In this document: positions 45,666-57,118 of the stretch, piece by piece
Layout of the letters: the number at the start of each line of letters is the position of its first letter
How positions within the stretch are numbered: the first letter of the stretch is position 1
NCBI GenBank assembly: GCA_035610835.1
Contig: CM069444.1
Coordinates: 1 to 64,000 of the forward strand
Direction of reading: 5' to 3'
Source of the DNA: Ophiura sarsii
Lineage: Eukaryota; Echinodermata; Ophiuroidea; Amphilepidida; Ophiuridae
Length of the DNA stretch: 64,000 nt
Translations under genes and position numbers: made by a program
Notes under the pieces: generated by a model
Databases searched by the model: none
Seen by the model: the letters and a program-made list of their open reading frames with translations, nothing else
What the model was told of the DNA's origin: nothing

Positions 45666-47046
45666 TGTGAGTGCGCCGAATGTGATTTGACAGGTAACGC
45701 TTTTGTGGAAAGTTTTTCTGACAAAATTCACATTGATATGACTTTTCTTCTGTGTGAATCCGAATGTGTGTTGTCAGGTTACCCCTCGTTGAGATGCATT
45801 TCTTACAATACTCACATTGATACGGTTTGTCCTTTGTATGAATTTGAATATGTGCTGTGAGAGCATTGTTATCAGAAAACCATTTATGGCAATGCTCACA
45901 TTGATATTGTTTTTCTTCTGTGTGAGTCCGAATGTGAGTTATCATGTTACTCTTCTGTGAGAAATATTTCTGGCAATACTCGCATTGATATGGCTTTTCC
46001 TTTGTGTGTGTCCGGATGTGTTTGTTCAGGACAGTCTTTTGTACAAAGTTTTTTTTACAATAATCACAGGGGTAAGGCTTTTCCTTTGTGTGAGTCCGAA
46101 TATGCACCGTGAGGGTACTGTTTTCAGAAAAACATTTTTGACAAAACTCACATTGATATGGTTTTTCTTTTGTGTGAATCCGAAAATGTGCTTTCAGGTT
46201 ATTCATCTGTGCAAAGCATTTCTGGCAGTACTCACACTGGTATGGTTTTTCCTTTGTGTGGGTCCGAATGTGTTTGGTCAGATCATTCTTCCGTGTGAAC
46301 CATTTCTGACAATAATCACATGGATACGGTTTTTCCTTTGTGTGAATACGAATGTGTTTGGTCAGATCATTTTTCCGTGCGAACCATTTCTCACAGTATT
46401 CACACTGATATGGTTTTTCCTTTGTATGCGTCTTTATATGGTCAGTCAAGTTTACAAAGTATTTCTGACACAAGTGGCACTGATGATATGGCCGTTCTTT
46501 TGTGTGAGCCCGAATATGGTATGTCAAAGTACTCTTATATGCGAAACATTTTTGACAATATTCACATTGATATGGCTTTTCTTTAGTGTGAGTGCGAATA
46601 TGGCGTATCAAGGAATGCTTTTCTGTAAAGCACTTTTGACAATATTCACATTGATGCGTCTTTTCTTTTGTGTGGGTGCGCACGTGTCTTGTCAGGTGAT
46701 ACTGTCGGGTAAAGCACTTTTGACAATACTCACATTGATGCGGCTTTTCTTGTGTGTGATGAGCCCGAATATGGTATGTCAAAGTACTCGTATGTGCAAA
46801 GCACTTTTGACAATATTCACATTGATGCGGCTTTTCTTGTGTGTGATGAGCCCGGATATGGTCTGTCAAAGTACTCGTATGTGCAAAACACTTTTGACAA
46901 TATCCACATTGATACGGTTTGTCAATTGCATTGGGAGTGTTTGAGATATATTTCTTAACATGTCTTTCATAATGACGTTTCAGTGAATCTAGTGAGTGGA
47001 AGTATCTCCCACAATGCAAACAACTGAAAGGTTTGTACTGGATCAT
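45658..47046 (-). CDS. C2H2 zinc-finger protein ZNF2, right copy, intact
   Basis: From the first in-frame ATG it encodes 462 residues. The frame is open for 10 codons further upstream but has no ATG there. It has 16 tandem C2H2 fingers almost from the N-terminus, most with canonical spacing and the helix Leu (CQKCFAHTSTLTDHIRAH). Linkers are TKEKPY or TQEKPH instead of TGEKPY. The seventh finger is three residues short between Cys and His, and the fifteenth has Ile for the core Phe (KKCIS). No KRAB, BTB or SCAN domain is visible. As a family, such proteins bind DNA or RNA in the nucleus; the target is unknown. AATAAA overlaps the stop codon (caataaatgag), a possible very early poly(A) signal. 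The promoter and 5' exons were not identified. Confidence 0.87.
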   Translation of the reverse strand: MIQYKPFSCLHCGRYFHSLDSLKRHYERHVKKYISNTPNAIDKPYQCGYCQKCFAHTSTLTDHIRAHHTQEKPHQCEYCQKCFAHTSTLTYHIRAHHTQEKPHQCEYCQKCFTRQYHLTRHVRTHTKEKTHQCEYCQKCFTEKHSLIRHIRTHTKEKPYQCEYCQKCFAYKSTLTYHIRAHTKERPYHQCHLCQKYFVNLTDHIKTHTKEKPYQCEYCEKWFARKNDLTKHIRIHTKEKPYPCDYCQKWFTRKNDLTKHIRTHTKEKPYQCEYCQKCFAQMNNLKAHFRIHTKEKPYQCEFCQKCFSENSTLTVHIRTHTKEKPYPCDYCKKNFVQKTVLNKHIRTHTKEKPYQCEYCQKYFSQKSNMITHIRTHTEEKQYQCEHCHKWFSDNNALTAHIQIHTKDKPYQCEYCKKCISTRGNLTTHIRIHTEEKSYQCEFCQKNFPQKRYLSNHIRRTHKQ

Positions 47047-48053
47047 GGCTAGTGAACTTGACTCACGGATTAGCACTTTAGCAGTTGTATATATAGATTC
47101 TACCCTGCTTTCTAGTTACACGCCATCACCGGTTGTGGGCTTGGTGAATTGTTGGTAAACGCCCGCTGAAACAATCGTTGAGCAGATCGTGGTACTTACA
47201 AATACAACATGCTTACCGCCGCCCTAGTGCCTAAACTAAAAAAAATAACACAAACATGATACAATTTGAATTGAGTTAATTGATGACAGAACATGACAAA
47301 CCAAATTAGTACGGACAACTTAGGAGAGTAAACATCTTTTCATGCGCCCTGCTAGCTCGGACGGCCTGTTTGAAAATAATTTGTCTGATTATCAAGGGGA
47401 TTATAATCAATGGTCTAGTAAATTAGAACCTTCAAGGAAGAGCCGGAGGGGGGGGGGGGGGGGAGTTGTGTAAATTGACCTAACCCTAGTCCCTAGATGT
47501 AAAGAATAAAGCAAGATACCAACTGGGTGTGAGGACACAATGTTATTCATTGTTTCCCTACTCCAGTTCTCTGATCCTTGGTATGCTTTGTTCCTGGTTC
47601 CGTTGGATTTAATAATATTTTTACCTTTCTAACCCTAGATGTATAAAAGAACAAAACAGCTAAGATATTGAGATTGTATCAAAAACGTATTTGAACATTA
47701 AATTCTCAGTCTTTCCCTCATTTTGATATGTTTTACTTACTGTGTGCAATACTATTCTTCATAAAGAAAAGTAAACAATAAGCGTAGGCCTATTTATAAA
47801 CGTCCGACAGTTTTCCGATACTAGTATTATCATTGTTTTGCAACATGCAAACTTTATCGCGGTTAGAGGCATTCCCGGGGAGGCATTGCGGCCCATACCG
47901 GCGTGAAAAATTCAAATGTCCAACTAATTTGCATGTCTTCCTTTCTCCTTTCTGTCCCTTTTCCCACTTTTTGTCTCCTCTTAAGGCTCTTTGACTTCTC
48001 CCTTTCTTTCCCTTCCTCTGCCTTCCCAAAAGTTCCCGATCATATTTTTTCAG
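47047..48053. other. 5' flank of right ZNF2
   Basis: Mirror of 20854-21889. A G run lies at 47448-47462. No separate gene. Confidence 0.45.
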
Positions 48054-48094
48054 GGGGGGGGGGGGGGGGGGGGGGCACTTTGCTTCCCCCTGGC

Positions 48095-48350
48095 TACGCT
48101 ACTGAGGTCGTGATGATGGTGGATTGGGGGAGTTTGTTCCAGTCAGTGATTGTTCGAGGGAACAAATGAATTTGTAAATGATGCCAGTCTGGCCGTTGTA
48201 GAGTTGGAATTGTTGGTCGTGTCCTCCTCTATGTCTTAGGGGCGATGTAGGCGATGTATTAGTCTTGGAGATGTCTGCTTTTATAAAGGCAGGTCAGTCT
48301 GCGACTCTGCGTTACTTCTTAAACTTGAAGGCTGTTCCAATTTAGGCTTT
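48095..48350 (-). pseudogene. LINE reverse-transcriptase remnant (right copy), split by J
   Basis: Same remnant as 20500-20790. Its upstream end (tagtgtcacggatgc side) is found beyond element J at about 52471-52520. Confidence 0.65.
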
Positions 48351-48353
48351 TAA

Positions 48354-51300
48354 GTGCAATGGACTGTAAATATGGAGGATTTTTTTAAAATGTTGGCCAC
48401 GGCCCCGGAATGGAATTTCTTTATACCTTCATATTTGATGACCCTTTAGTTAAAACTAACAAATGTGGAATTAATTTTGAAAATTAATTCTCGTTTCCAT
48501 GGCAACGGCCAAAATACCATTTTAGGGATATTTTCCCCATTTTTGCCTTTTTAACCTCACAAATTATCAAATTTGTAAGCATCTATTTCTAATAGACAAA
48601 AAGTATATGAAATATTTTCTTTATATAAGCTGAATAGGTGAATATGTAGATGCTTCACTGAGTGCATAGACATAAATATGGGATATCATGATGGGTCATA
48701 CCATTTATTTGAAATAGGGGTGTTTTTCAACTTTTTCAAAGTATACAAATATACCAAATCTGCATAGCTTACAACTCACATGGTAACGCTCCGATTTCAA
48801 CGTGGACCATGTCATGTTGAGATGAGACATAAGTCTTATGAAAAATGTTAATTTGAGTTTGGGGAAAATACTTCCTGAATATGCAGTGTTGCCAGATATT
48901 TTCACAAAATTTCACAATTCCTTCAAAAGCTAACGCATGTTTCGTTGTGTTTAATGATATGAAACCGGAACCTTAAATTCACAGCGAGATGTTAATTAGA
49001 AGAAAATTTGATAATATAATAAATTTGATCATTTTAAATGGTCAGTGTTGCCAGTCATTAACTTAACGGGTGTTGCCATAGCAAGTAATATGATTACAGA
49101 TTACGTTTTCAACGTGAAAAACCCTTATAACCCCAAATATGTTGTCATGTGTACTCATTATAATCACAAATTATTTGTCAATCAATTGGTGATCACCCCA
49201 AAATGTTTATATGTGTTTGTGGAAAGCAAAACAGTGTTGCCAGTCTTTTACCTATTTTCTAAAAAAAAATCAATATAAATCTTACCGTAAGTTAAATACT
49301 ACGGAAATGAAAAATCAAATTTACATGCAACATTAGGAAAAAGTAAACCACATTAGTATTAAAAACATGTAATTGTAAATACTACAAATACAACTAAATA
49401 CAAATGATTACATTATTATGACACGTTTGACTTGCCATACACCTTGGCTACGGGCTGTCTTTACCAATTTGAATACATGTGCCATGATTGTGATCTGAGG
49501 GATTAGTCTTAGATATTAGTCGGGTATCTACAAAGGGTTAGTGTGCACACAGGCCTCCCCAAACCAACTTTTTTACTTCCTATCATGATCCCAAGACATA
49601 ATCAGGATGTTACCAACAATATTTTCATAATGCTAAGGGGTCATGCAAGATGGCGTCCAAAATGGCCGCCACAACTGGTCAAATCTCATAAAATGACATG
49701 TATAGCAATCACTTTGTATGGTGAAAGTGTAGTTTTAATAGTGGGATGTATGTTTTAGACCACTAGATACTCATATCCAGAACTCTTGCTTTGTTAACAC
49801 ATCTATATCCAAGATGGCCGCCAAAATGGCCGCCAAAATTCTATATATTTGCATATTTAAACCAACATGTATGATCTGAGCATAGTTTTAACAATGGGAT
49901 GTATGAGTTAGACCACTAGAGACTCATATCTAGTATTTTTGCTTTGTTAACATACTTTAAAACCAAAATGGCCGCCAAATTAAATCAAATTAATGGCCAA
50001 AACTGGCCAAAAGTGGTCAAAATTCCATAAAATAGCATATTATCAACCAAATGTATGATGAAAGTATATATAGTTTAACATTGGGATGTATGTAATAAAC
50101 CACTAGTAACTCATATCCAGTATATTTGCATTGTAATAATTTGCATTGTAGTAATTTAAAACCAAGATGGCCACTAAAATGGCCGCTGTAAATGTAAAAA
50201 TAGTCTACATGAGGGTATGATAATCCAAAATAGATTGTAAGAGTGTAAATTACATCAAATTCACCAAATAGTATTATTCTAAACTGCTAAGCTATTGCTT
50301 TTAGAAATAAGGCCCTTCTCTGACAATTTTGATTCAGTATCACTTTCCAAAATGGCTGCCAGAATGGATAAGTTGATGTTAAATGACCTAAAACAATGGT
50401 TTTGTACCATACTATGTAACTCCAATACACCCAAATGTCATGGGACAGTATTCAGTATATCTATGATAAAGCCTAGAGCTGTAGATATATACAGCTTTGA
50501 GTAGTTTAACATATCCAAGATGGCTGCAAAAGGTTAAAATAACTGAAAAAACAGTATTAGTGTATTGTTAGTGTTACATTAGATATGACCAAATAATTAT
50601 ATCTACAGCTTTTAATCCATCCAGTAAACGTATTTGTATATGTGACAAGGTATACTTAAATGGTATAGACTCCATTTTGACAATGTGATGTTATAAAGAT
50701 GGGCATTATAATGACCATTTTATTAAAATTACCCCTAATGGTCAATAAAATTACCTCCAAATGGTCAACATAATTACCACAGGTGGCCACCAATTGATTA
50801 AGATATGGATACAATCATACCTTGTCACATTTACTGGGTGGATTAAAATACATAGATATAATATTTTGTTCATATTTAATGTAACACTAACAATAAGACT
50901 AATACTGTTTTTCAGTTATTTTAACCTTTTGCAGCCATCTTATATATTTTAAAATACTCAAACTAAATCTACAGACCCTAGGCTTTATCATAGACATATT
51001 TGTTTTAGGTCATTTAACATCAAATTAACCACTTTGGAAGCCATTTTGGAAAGTGATACAGCGAGTCAAAATGTTCATATAGAGGTGGGCCTTATATCTA
51101 AAAGCAAAAGCTTAGCAGTTTTGAACATAATATTTGGTGAATGTGATGTAATTATACACTCTTGCAATATTTTTTGTGGATTATTGTACACTATTTGTAC
51201 ATTTACAGTGGCCATATTGGTGGCCATCTTGGATTTAAAATATGTTATTACAATGCAAATATACTGAATATGAGTTGCTAGTGGTCTAATACATACCATC

Positions 51301-52466
51301 CTTATATTTTAAAACTATACTTTCATACTTTCATCATACATTTTGGTTGATATATTTTACCATTTTATGGAATTTCGACAATTTGTTCAGCCATTTTGGG
51401 GGCCATTTTGTATTTCTAAGTATGTTAACAAAGCAAAAATACTAGATATGAGTTACTAGTGGTCTAATACATACATCCCATCATTAAAATATATTTTCAT
51501 CATACATTTAGGTTGATATTATCCCATTTTATGGAATTTGACAATTTTGCAGCCACTTTAGGAACTATTTTGGGGGCCATTTTGGCAGCCATTTTGGATT
51601 TTGAACTTTTTTAACAGAGCACAAATAATGGATATGAGTTACTTGTGGTCTAACACATACATCCTATCATTAACATTATATTTGTATCATACATTTCGGT
51701 TGATATATGCTATTGTATGGAATTTTGACCACTTTTGACCATTCATTTGGCGGCCATTTTAGTTTTAAAGTATGTTAACAAAGCAAAAATACTAGATTTG
51801 AGTTTCTAGTGGTCTAACACATACATCCCATTGTTAAAACTTAGCTGTGAATGATAAGTTCCAGTCTCATATCATGAAATAGGATAAAAAGTGGATTTGA
51901 TTTTGAACAAAATGTGATTTTTGGTGAAAATGTCTGGCAACACTGCATATACAGGAAGTATTTTCCCCAAACTCAAATTAACATTTTTGATAAGACTAAT
52001 GTCTCATCTCATCATGACATGGTCCACGTTGAAATCGGAGCGTTACCATGTGGGTTGTAAGCTATGCAGAATTGGTATATTTGCATACTTTGAAAAAGTT
52101 GAAAAACACCCCTATTTCAAATAAATGGTATAACCCTCCGTGACACCTGGCAATTTTTTGGATACATTCAATGAAGCATTTAAGTATCTATCTACCCATA
52201 GCTTGTAATGAAAAAAAATCATGACCACTGAGTGCAATAGTTACGCAGGCTTCAAAATTTGAAAAATTGAAAGATTAAAAATGCCAAAATGGCAATAATC
52301 GTCCAAAAATGCCATTTTGGCTATTCCCATGGTAACAAGGATTACTTTTCAAAAATATTTCCAGATATGTTAGTTTCGGGTTAAGGTCTATCAAATATGA
52401 AAGTATAAAGAAAATCTATCTCGGCCCCGTGGCCACCCTATCCTCCATGGATAGAGTCCATTGCAC
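48354..52466. mobile_element. Foldback element J, 4.1 kb, right arm only
   Basis: The ends are GTGCAATGGACT and AGTCCATTGCAC, perfectly inverted and flanked by TTAA (48350-48353 and 52467-52470). The left arm has TTTA at this point, with one substitution from the expected empty site. The outer 550 bp at each end are inverted copies (for example 48716-48905 versus 51921-52124). The interior holds diverged repeats of roughly 160-230 bp with the words accactag.aactcatatcc and AAAATGGCCGCC, forward in the left half and inverted in the right. No protein recognised. A TTAA target suggests piggyBac- or Kolobok-type mobilisation. Confidence 0.85.
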
Positions 52467-52794
52467 TTAAGCATCCGTGACACTAGGCTTCGCGAGAATA
52501 GTTTTTGGAACTTTTTAAATAAACTTTACTTTTACACTTACCAAATAAAGCTGTGAACAAATTATACACTATTTGCGAATTAAGCTTAAGCTTCTTTCGT
52601 TTTTATAACATTGGACTAAGTTAATTATTGGCGTGCCTCACTCCCGGTCGAGGTCATATTTACTGAAATTTACTGAAAATTAACCTGGGTGTTTCTGCCA
52701 GGGTACGCCACCTACGGTAAAAGCATTCTGAACTATTCGATTTATTATGAACTGATCAAGAGAGGGCAGAATACCGCAAACAAGAGCAGACGAC

Positions 52795-53059
52795 CAGACG
52801 ACGCTGGACATAGGCGTATTCACGAGTATTCAGGTTAAAATATGCGAACGAGGTTACCTGATCAAGTGAATGGGACGACCGCTTAACAACGGTTTAAATT
52901 AAAAAAATAGCATTTACAATTGGGATGATTAGCCATCCCGAACGGTTTTGGATTGGAAAAATTTGATGAATTTGATGGGGTCATATAATCAAAATCCATT
53001 GTTACATTGAAACCAACGGAAATTCAAAATTAACGGCCGTTCGTAGCCACCGTCGTCTG
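52795..53059. mobile_element. MITE E, uninterrupted right-arm copy
   Basis: 265 bp, starting CAGACGACGCTGG and ending CACCGTCGTCTG, with 8-bp duplications CAGACGAC at 52787-52794 and 53060-53067. The left arm near 20217 shows the empty site (one CAGACGAC, read in reverse). Confidence 0.9.
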
Positions 53060-53911
53060 CAGACGACTAGCCTACATGTAGCGCAGACGACGATTAATAT
53101 GGTGGTATAGTTCAGACGATGCCGGACACGGGCGTATTAACAAATATTCAAGGTTAAATTATGCGAACGCGGTTACGTGATCAAGTGAATAGGACATGGA
53201 CGAACGCTTAAAGCTGGCCTACCACTTTGGCAGTTCACCACAGACGATCTGGTCATACACCTGTCAGGGATAGCACTGGATCCAAAATGTGAGAGGTCCC
53301 ATGACATTTTTCAGGACCCCGTAGGGCTTAAAAAAATAAAATTAAGGAACGTTCGTATGCAAATTAGCCAGTGTCCACTCCTATATTATGCCATTGTACA
53401 GATGTAGTCATATTACACTAGCAACCAAAAGTATTAGGACACTTGGTTATGATGTCAAAATCAGTCCATATATTCAATTTGGAGTGTAAGATTCCACTAC
53501 GACTTGAAGAAATGTGTTGTTGGATCTCTTCTCATTAATAAATTCATGTTTCCTACAACATCTGCTAATTCAATTCCATGGAATTGAAGAAAACATGTGC
53601 CTTCTTGAAATCCCCATACAAATTTCTCATTGAAAATAGCTCATGAATCAACCTCATTATAGCCAATGTAATCCTATGGTGGGTAGTCTGACAATTTTGA
53701 CTTCCTTTCAAAAAAACCTTCTCAATTGTTTGTCAATGGATTCACTAAAGTAAAATTAATCCTAAATGCTGTCACTAGTCTTCAACCTCTCACATATATT
53801 GACACCTGATCTCTTCAAAATAAGATATTTGGGTTACTTTCATATTTTAAATGGAAACCAACAAAATTCTCTGTACTTTCTAATAGCACCCACATGACCT
53901 TGCACACTATA

Positions 53912-54155
53912 CAGTCATCAAAAAAAGTAAATATACAGGTAATAAATGGACATTAAACTCTAAAAATATATATCCTACCTAAAAACATAAAACCATAAAG
54001 TTGTTGAGAAATTTATCTTCTTTAATATGAGATATTGAAAGCTAGGATCGGTTGAATATTAAATAAGTGACAATCCAAAATCTAAGGTAAAGTCACAATT
54101 TCATTTTCACATTTTATATTTCAACACGGGGGGGGGGGGGGGGAGTATGACAGGT

Positions 54156-54210
<55 letters not shown>

Positions 54211-54459
54211 ATGCATCCCCAATGGCACTACCAGTAATCGATAAGGTACCCGTAGATGGGTCCGCGTGTTGAAAATAAAAATGTAAAAATAAAAATCGGA
54301 CTTCATCTTACATTTTTGGACAGTTACATCCGCAATAATCACCCGATCCTAGCGTGCAATATCTCATATTAAAAAAAAAGAATTTCTCAACAACTTTTTA
54401 ATTAAATATGTTTAGGTAGGGTATAGTTAGAAGCCCATTAGTTACTTTTTTGATGACTG
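53912..54459. mobile_element. Mariner-like MITE N (right copy)
   Basis: CAGTCATCAAAAAAAGTAA ends flanked by TA. The interior (GT)n tract at 54159-54206 is longer than the left copy's (CA)n. Confidence 0.82.
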
Positions 54460-55462
54460 TACAGTGCTATCATTTCATCATGACTTAAGAATTTTTGTCA
54501 AGCTATTTGACTCAAACTAATTAAATAAACATGTATCAATGCAAAAAAACCTTAAATACTAAAATATTGAAACAAATGTTTTCCTTCTAAATATTAATGT
54601 CGTAAGTAGGAATATCATCCCAAATTTATTGTAACAAACTTTAAAGGACTTTCCATTAATGTTGTAACCCTATAATACCAAAAAGCTAACACAGTAGTTC
54701 AATAGATTTCCAGTGTTTTCTCTTAAAGGGACATTAAGTGGTGTTGACATTTTTTATTTATTTTTTATTTATTTCAGAATTCAAGATGAACATTAAAATT
54801 GCCATTATTGATGATTCTACTTACAAAAACACAGCAAAACTTGATTAAAACAATACCATCGCTATTTATTGAAAAACGCCCTCTATGCAAATATGGTTCG
54901 CGATATTTATCACGCGTGCTGCAGGGGGATGCGGTCTGACGTAATATGCTGATCAGCATTTTTGAATCGACGTTTTGTTGTACAAAGAGTGCTGATTTTT
55001 CTTAATCCTTTATAGGTGTAAGTTCATACATGTAATACAATTGTAAAAATATACAAATCCCAGTTGTTATCATATATTTTTGTAATTGAGGGCGCTGCCC
55101 CACAACATCTCTTGAAGGGGCGTGTACATCTCAAGTGTTTGTCCTGGACAAAAATCACATGACTCGCTTCGCGTGCCCGGCAAAAAAGCCCATGATGCAA
55201 TACTAAGTCGTAAAAGATGTGCACATAAATCGACAAAATGCTGTACGAACGAAATATAATATATCTAGAATTGTTTCAAAAAGTAGTGTTATTCGTTACA
55301 TTTAAATCAGAATTACATTCTTTAGCAGTAAATAATCAACTTTTGAGCGAGAAACTATCTTAAAACTACAAAGATTAAGAAATATAAAGCATTTTAAACA
55401 TCTAATTTAGAGAAGAGTGGTATGTTGAACCATATTACTTTTGTTTGTTATTGCGTTCACAT

Positions 55463-55537
55463 AGCGCATAGTTGGCTCAGCGGTAGAGCATTGGACTAGT
55501 AAACCGGAGGTCGTGGGTTCGAATCCTATCACGTCTT
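55463..55537 (+). other. tRNA-Thr(AGT)-like segment in M
   Basis: The D arm (gctcagcggtagagc), an anticodon loop CTAGTAA giving AGT, and a T arm (gtgggttcgaatcctat) are in order and correctly spaced. One anticodon-stem pair fails and the acceptor strands do not pair, so it is a tRNA-like or pseudo-tRNA sequence. Confidence 0.6.
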
Positions 55538-56159
55538 GACATTTTATATACATTTGTTTTTATTAGTTTTCGATATTGTTTATCATTTCGTATAATTATT
55601 CATTATTGTTCCATTATAGTTTATTTTGGAATGTGGAATTATTTACGATTTCATTTTAATTTTCCACTGACTGTTTAGTGTGCATGGCATCATGAAAGGT
55701 GACATGAACCGCGGTATACCACCGAACTGTCCTACTCCTATGCAACAGGCCAATACAATAGAAACTCGTTGTGTGTTATTATCGATTGAGCTAAACTTGT
55801 AAAGTAAATGCCAGCCGTTATGTAATACAAATCAATGTGCCTGTATTATTATTATTGAAATAATGTTTCGGTGGTGTAGGAAATAGGAAAATCGATTCAA
55901 GGACAAGAGCCGACTGGCTTCTTATTTACATAACAATTGGCCTTTGCAGATCATGTTCATGGACTAGCTAGGGGCCATTCAATGTAGGCCTACGGAGTAA
56001 TAAACACAATTATATTTACAGGACATTCTTTATCGCAGTGAAATTGCAAAAGAAAAAAAGTATCATTCAACATTCAATAAATATTGCGAACGATAAGCAA
56101 TCCTATCAATTTATAAAAACAAACAGTGTAATAACAAAACAGAAAAGAAAACCATCCCC

Positions 56160-56232
56160 ATCCGCAGGATTCGAACCACTGACCTCATGATTGTGAAGCC
56201 GGTGCTTTGATGTTTGAGCTAATGAAGGCTAT
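56160..56232 (-). other. tRNA-Val(CAC)-like segment in M
   Basis: On the minus strand, a tagctcaa D region, loop TTCACAA (anticodon CAC) and ggttcgaatcc box B. The T and acceptor stems are poor. Confidence 0.45.
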
Positions 56233-57046
56233 ACATAAACGTCTTGAAGAAAAACATTACATAGAATTCAAAATATATACAAATATCTCTTAAATCGGAG
56301 GCTAAAATGCTTTATATTTCGATTGCAGTCAATAGTTAGGTCACCCAAGCCCTAACAGTCAGCACGCAGGTATCGTTTTTAATGAGTGACCTTGCCGATT
56401 TCTAACCCACGCAAAGATCGATTTCAGGATGTCAACCTTGCGCTAAAACCTTACGAGAAGTTTGTTTTCCCTGAATTAGTTGAGGTAGGATTAGCTGGCA
56501 GCCATGATGGAGAAGTAGGTGGATTGTTCGTAATTTTCTCTATAATATGATGCCAAATCTGACATATTTGGTCCACAAACAGTGATTTTATCGCTAATTT
56601 TAGAATTTAAAAACTTTCGTGACTTTGCTTCTTGTAACTATTCACTTGACTGGACTAAAATTCGTACGATATTTTAAGAGCAATTTCCGTACTAACGGAA
56701 TCTTAAGCTTTAATTTCATATCAAAAACATTGATGCCCGACTTCTTTTTGATAAGAAAAACGGAGTTTGATTTTCACCGATTTTCGGTCAGAAAACGAAA
56801 CTTACGATCCCCCGTTAGGCCTCGCCAACTTGATTTTAAGTTTCCCGTAACACGCCCGCGCTTCATTTTCATGCCCGCGTTTGAATTAATTATTGAAATT
56901 TTTGAAAAAAAATACCGTTTTTCCAATGAAAACGTCCGAATTCATGCATTTTGTGTGATGAAAATGTGAAATGTTTATTCATTTTGACCAGAATAGCCTT
57001 TCTGCAAAAAAAATAAATCATGTGACATTGTGCAGAGCAGAAGGAT

Positions 57047-57118
57047 CAATTTCGAACCGCGGACCTCCCGCTCCCAAAGCGAAGCCTCTACCATCTGAGC
57101 TATCAAGCGAATCTGAAT
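57047..57118 (-). other. tRNA-Pro(TGG)-like segment in M
   Basis: On the minus strand, tagctcagatggtagagg, then an anticodon arm TTCGC-TTTGGGA-GCGGG (anticodon TGG), then aggtccgcggttcgaa. The 3' T-stem strand and acceptor are lost. Confidence 0.55.

Noticed and set aside
45985..46944. 319-codon open frame antisense to right ZNF2 (and shorter antisense frames in ZNF1)
   Set aside because: It is a by-product of the repeated finger codons read backwards. It shows only periodic Cys/Leu patterns, no domain, and the true frame is the 16-finger protein.
56619..56969. 116-codon frame inside element M as a transposase
   Set aside because: No catalytic motif or recognisable domain, and the composition is that of AT-rich random sequence.
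55463..57118. Functional tRNA genes in M
   Set aside because: The acceptor stems do not pair and T or anticodon stems have mismatches. Only tRNA-like status is supportable.
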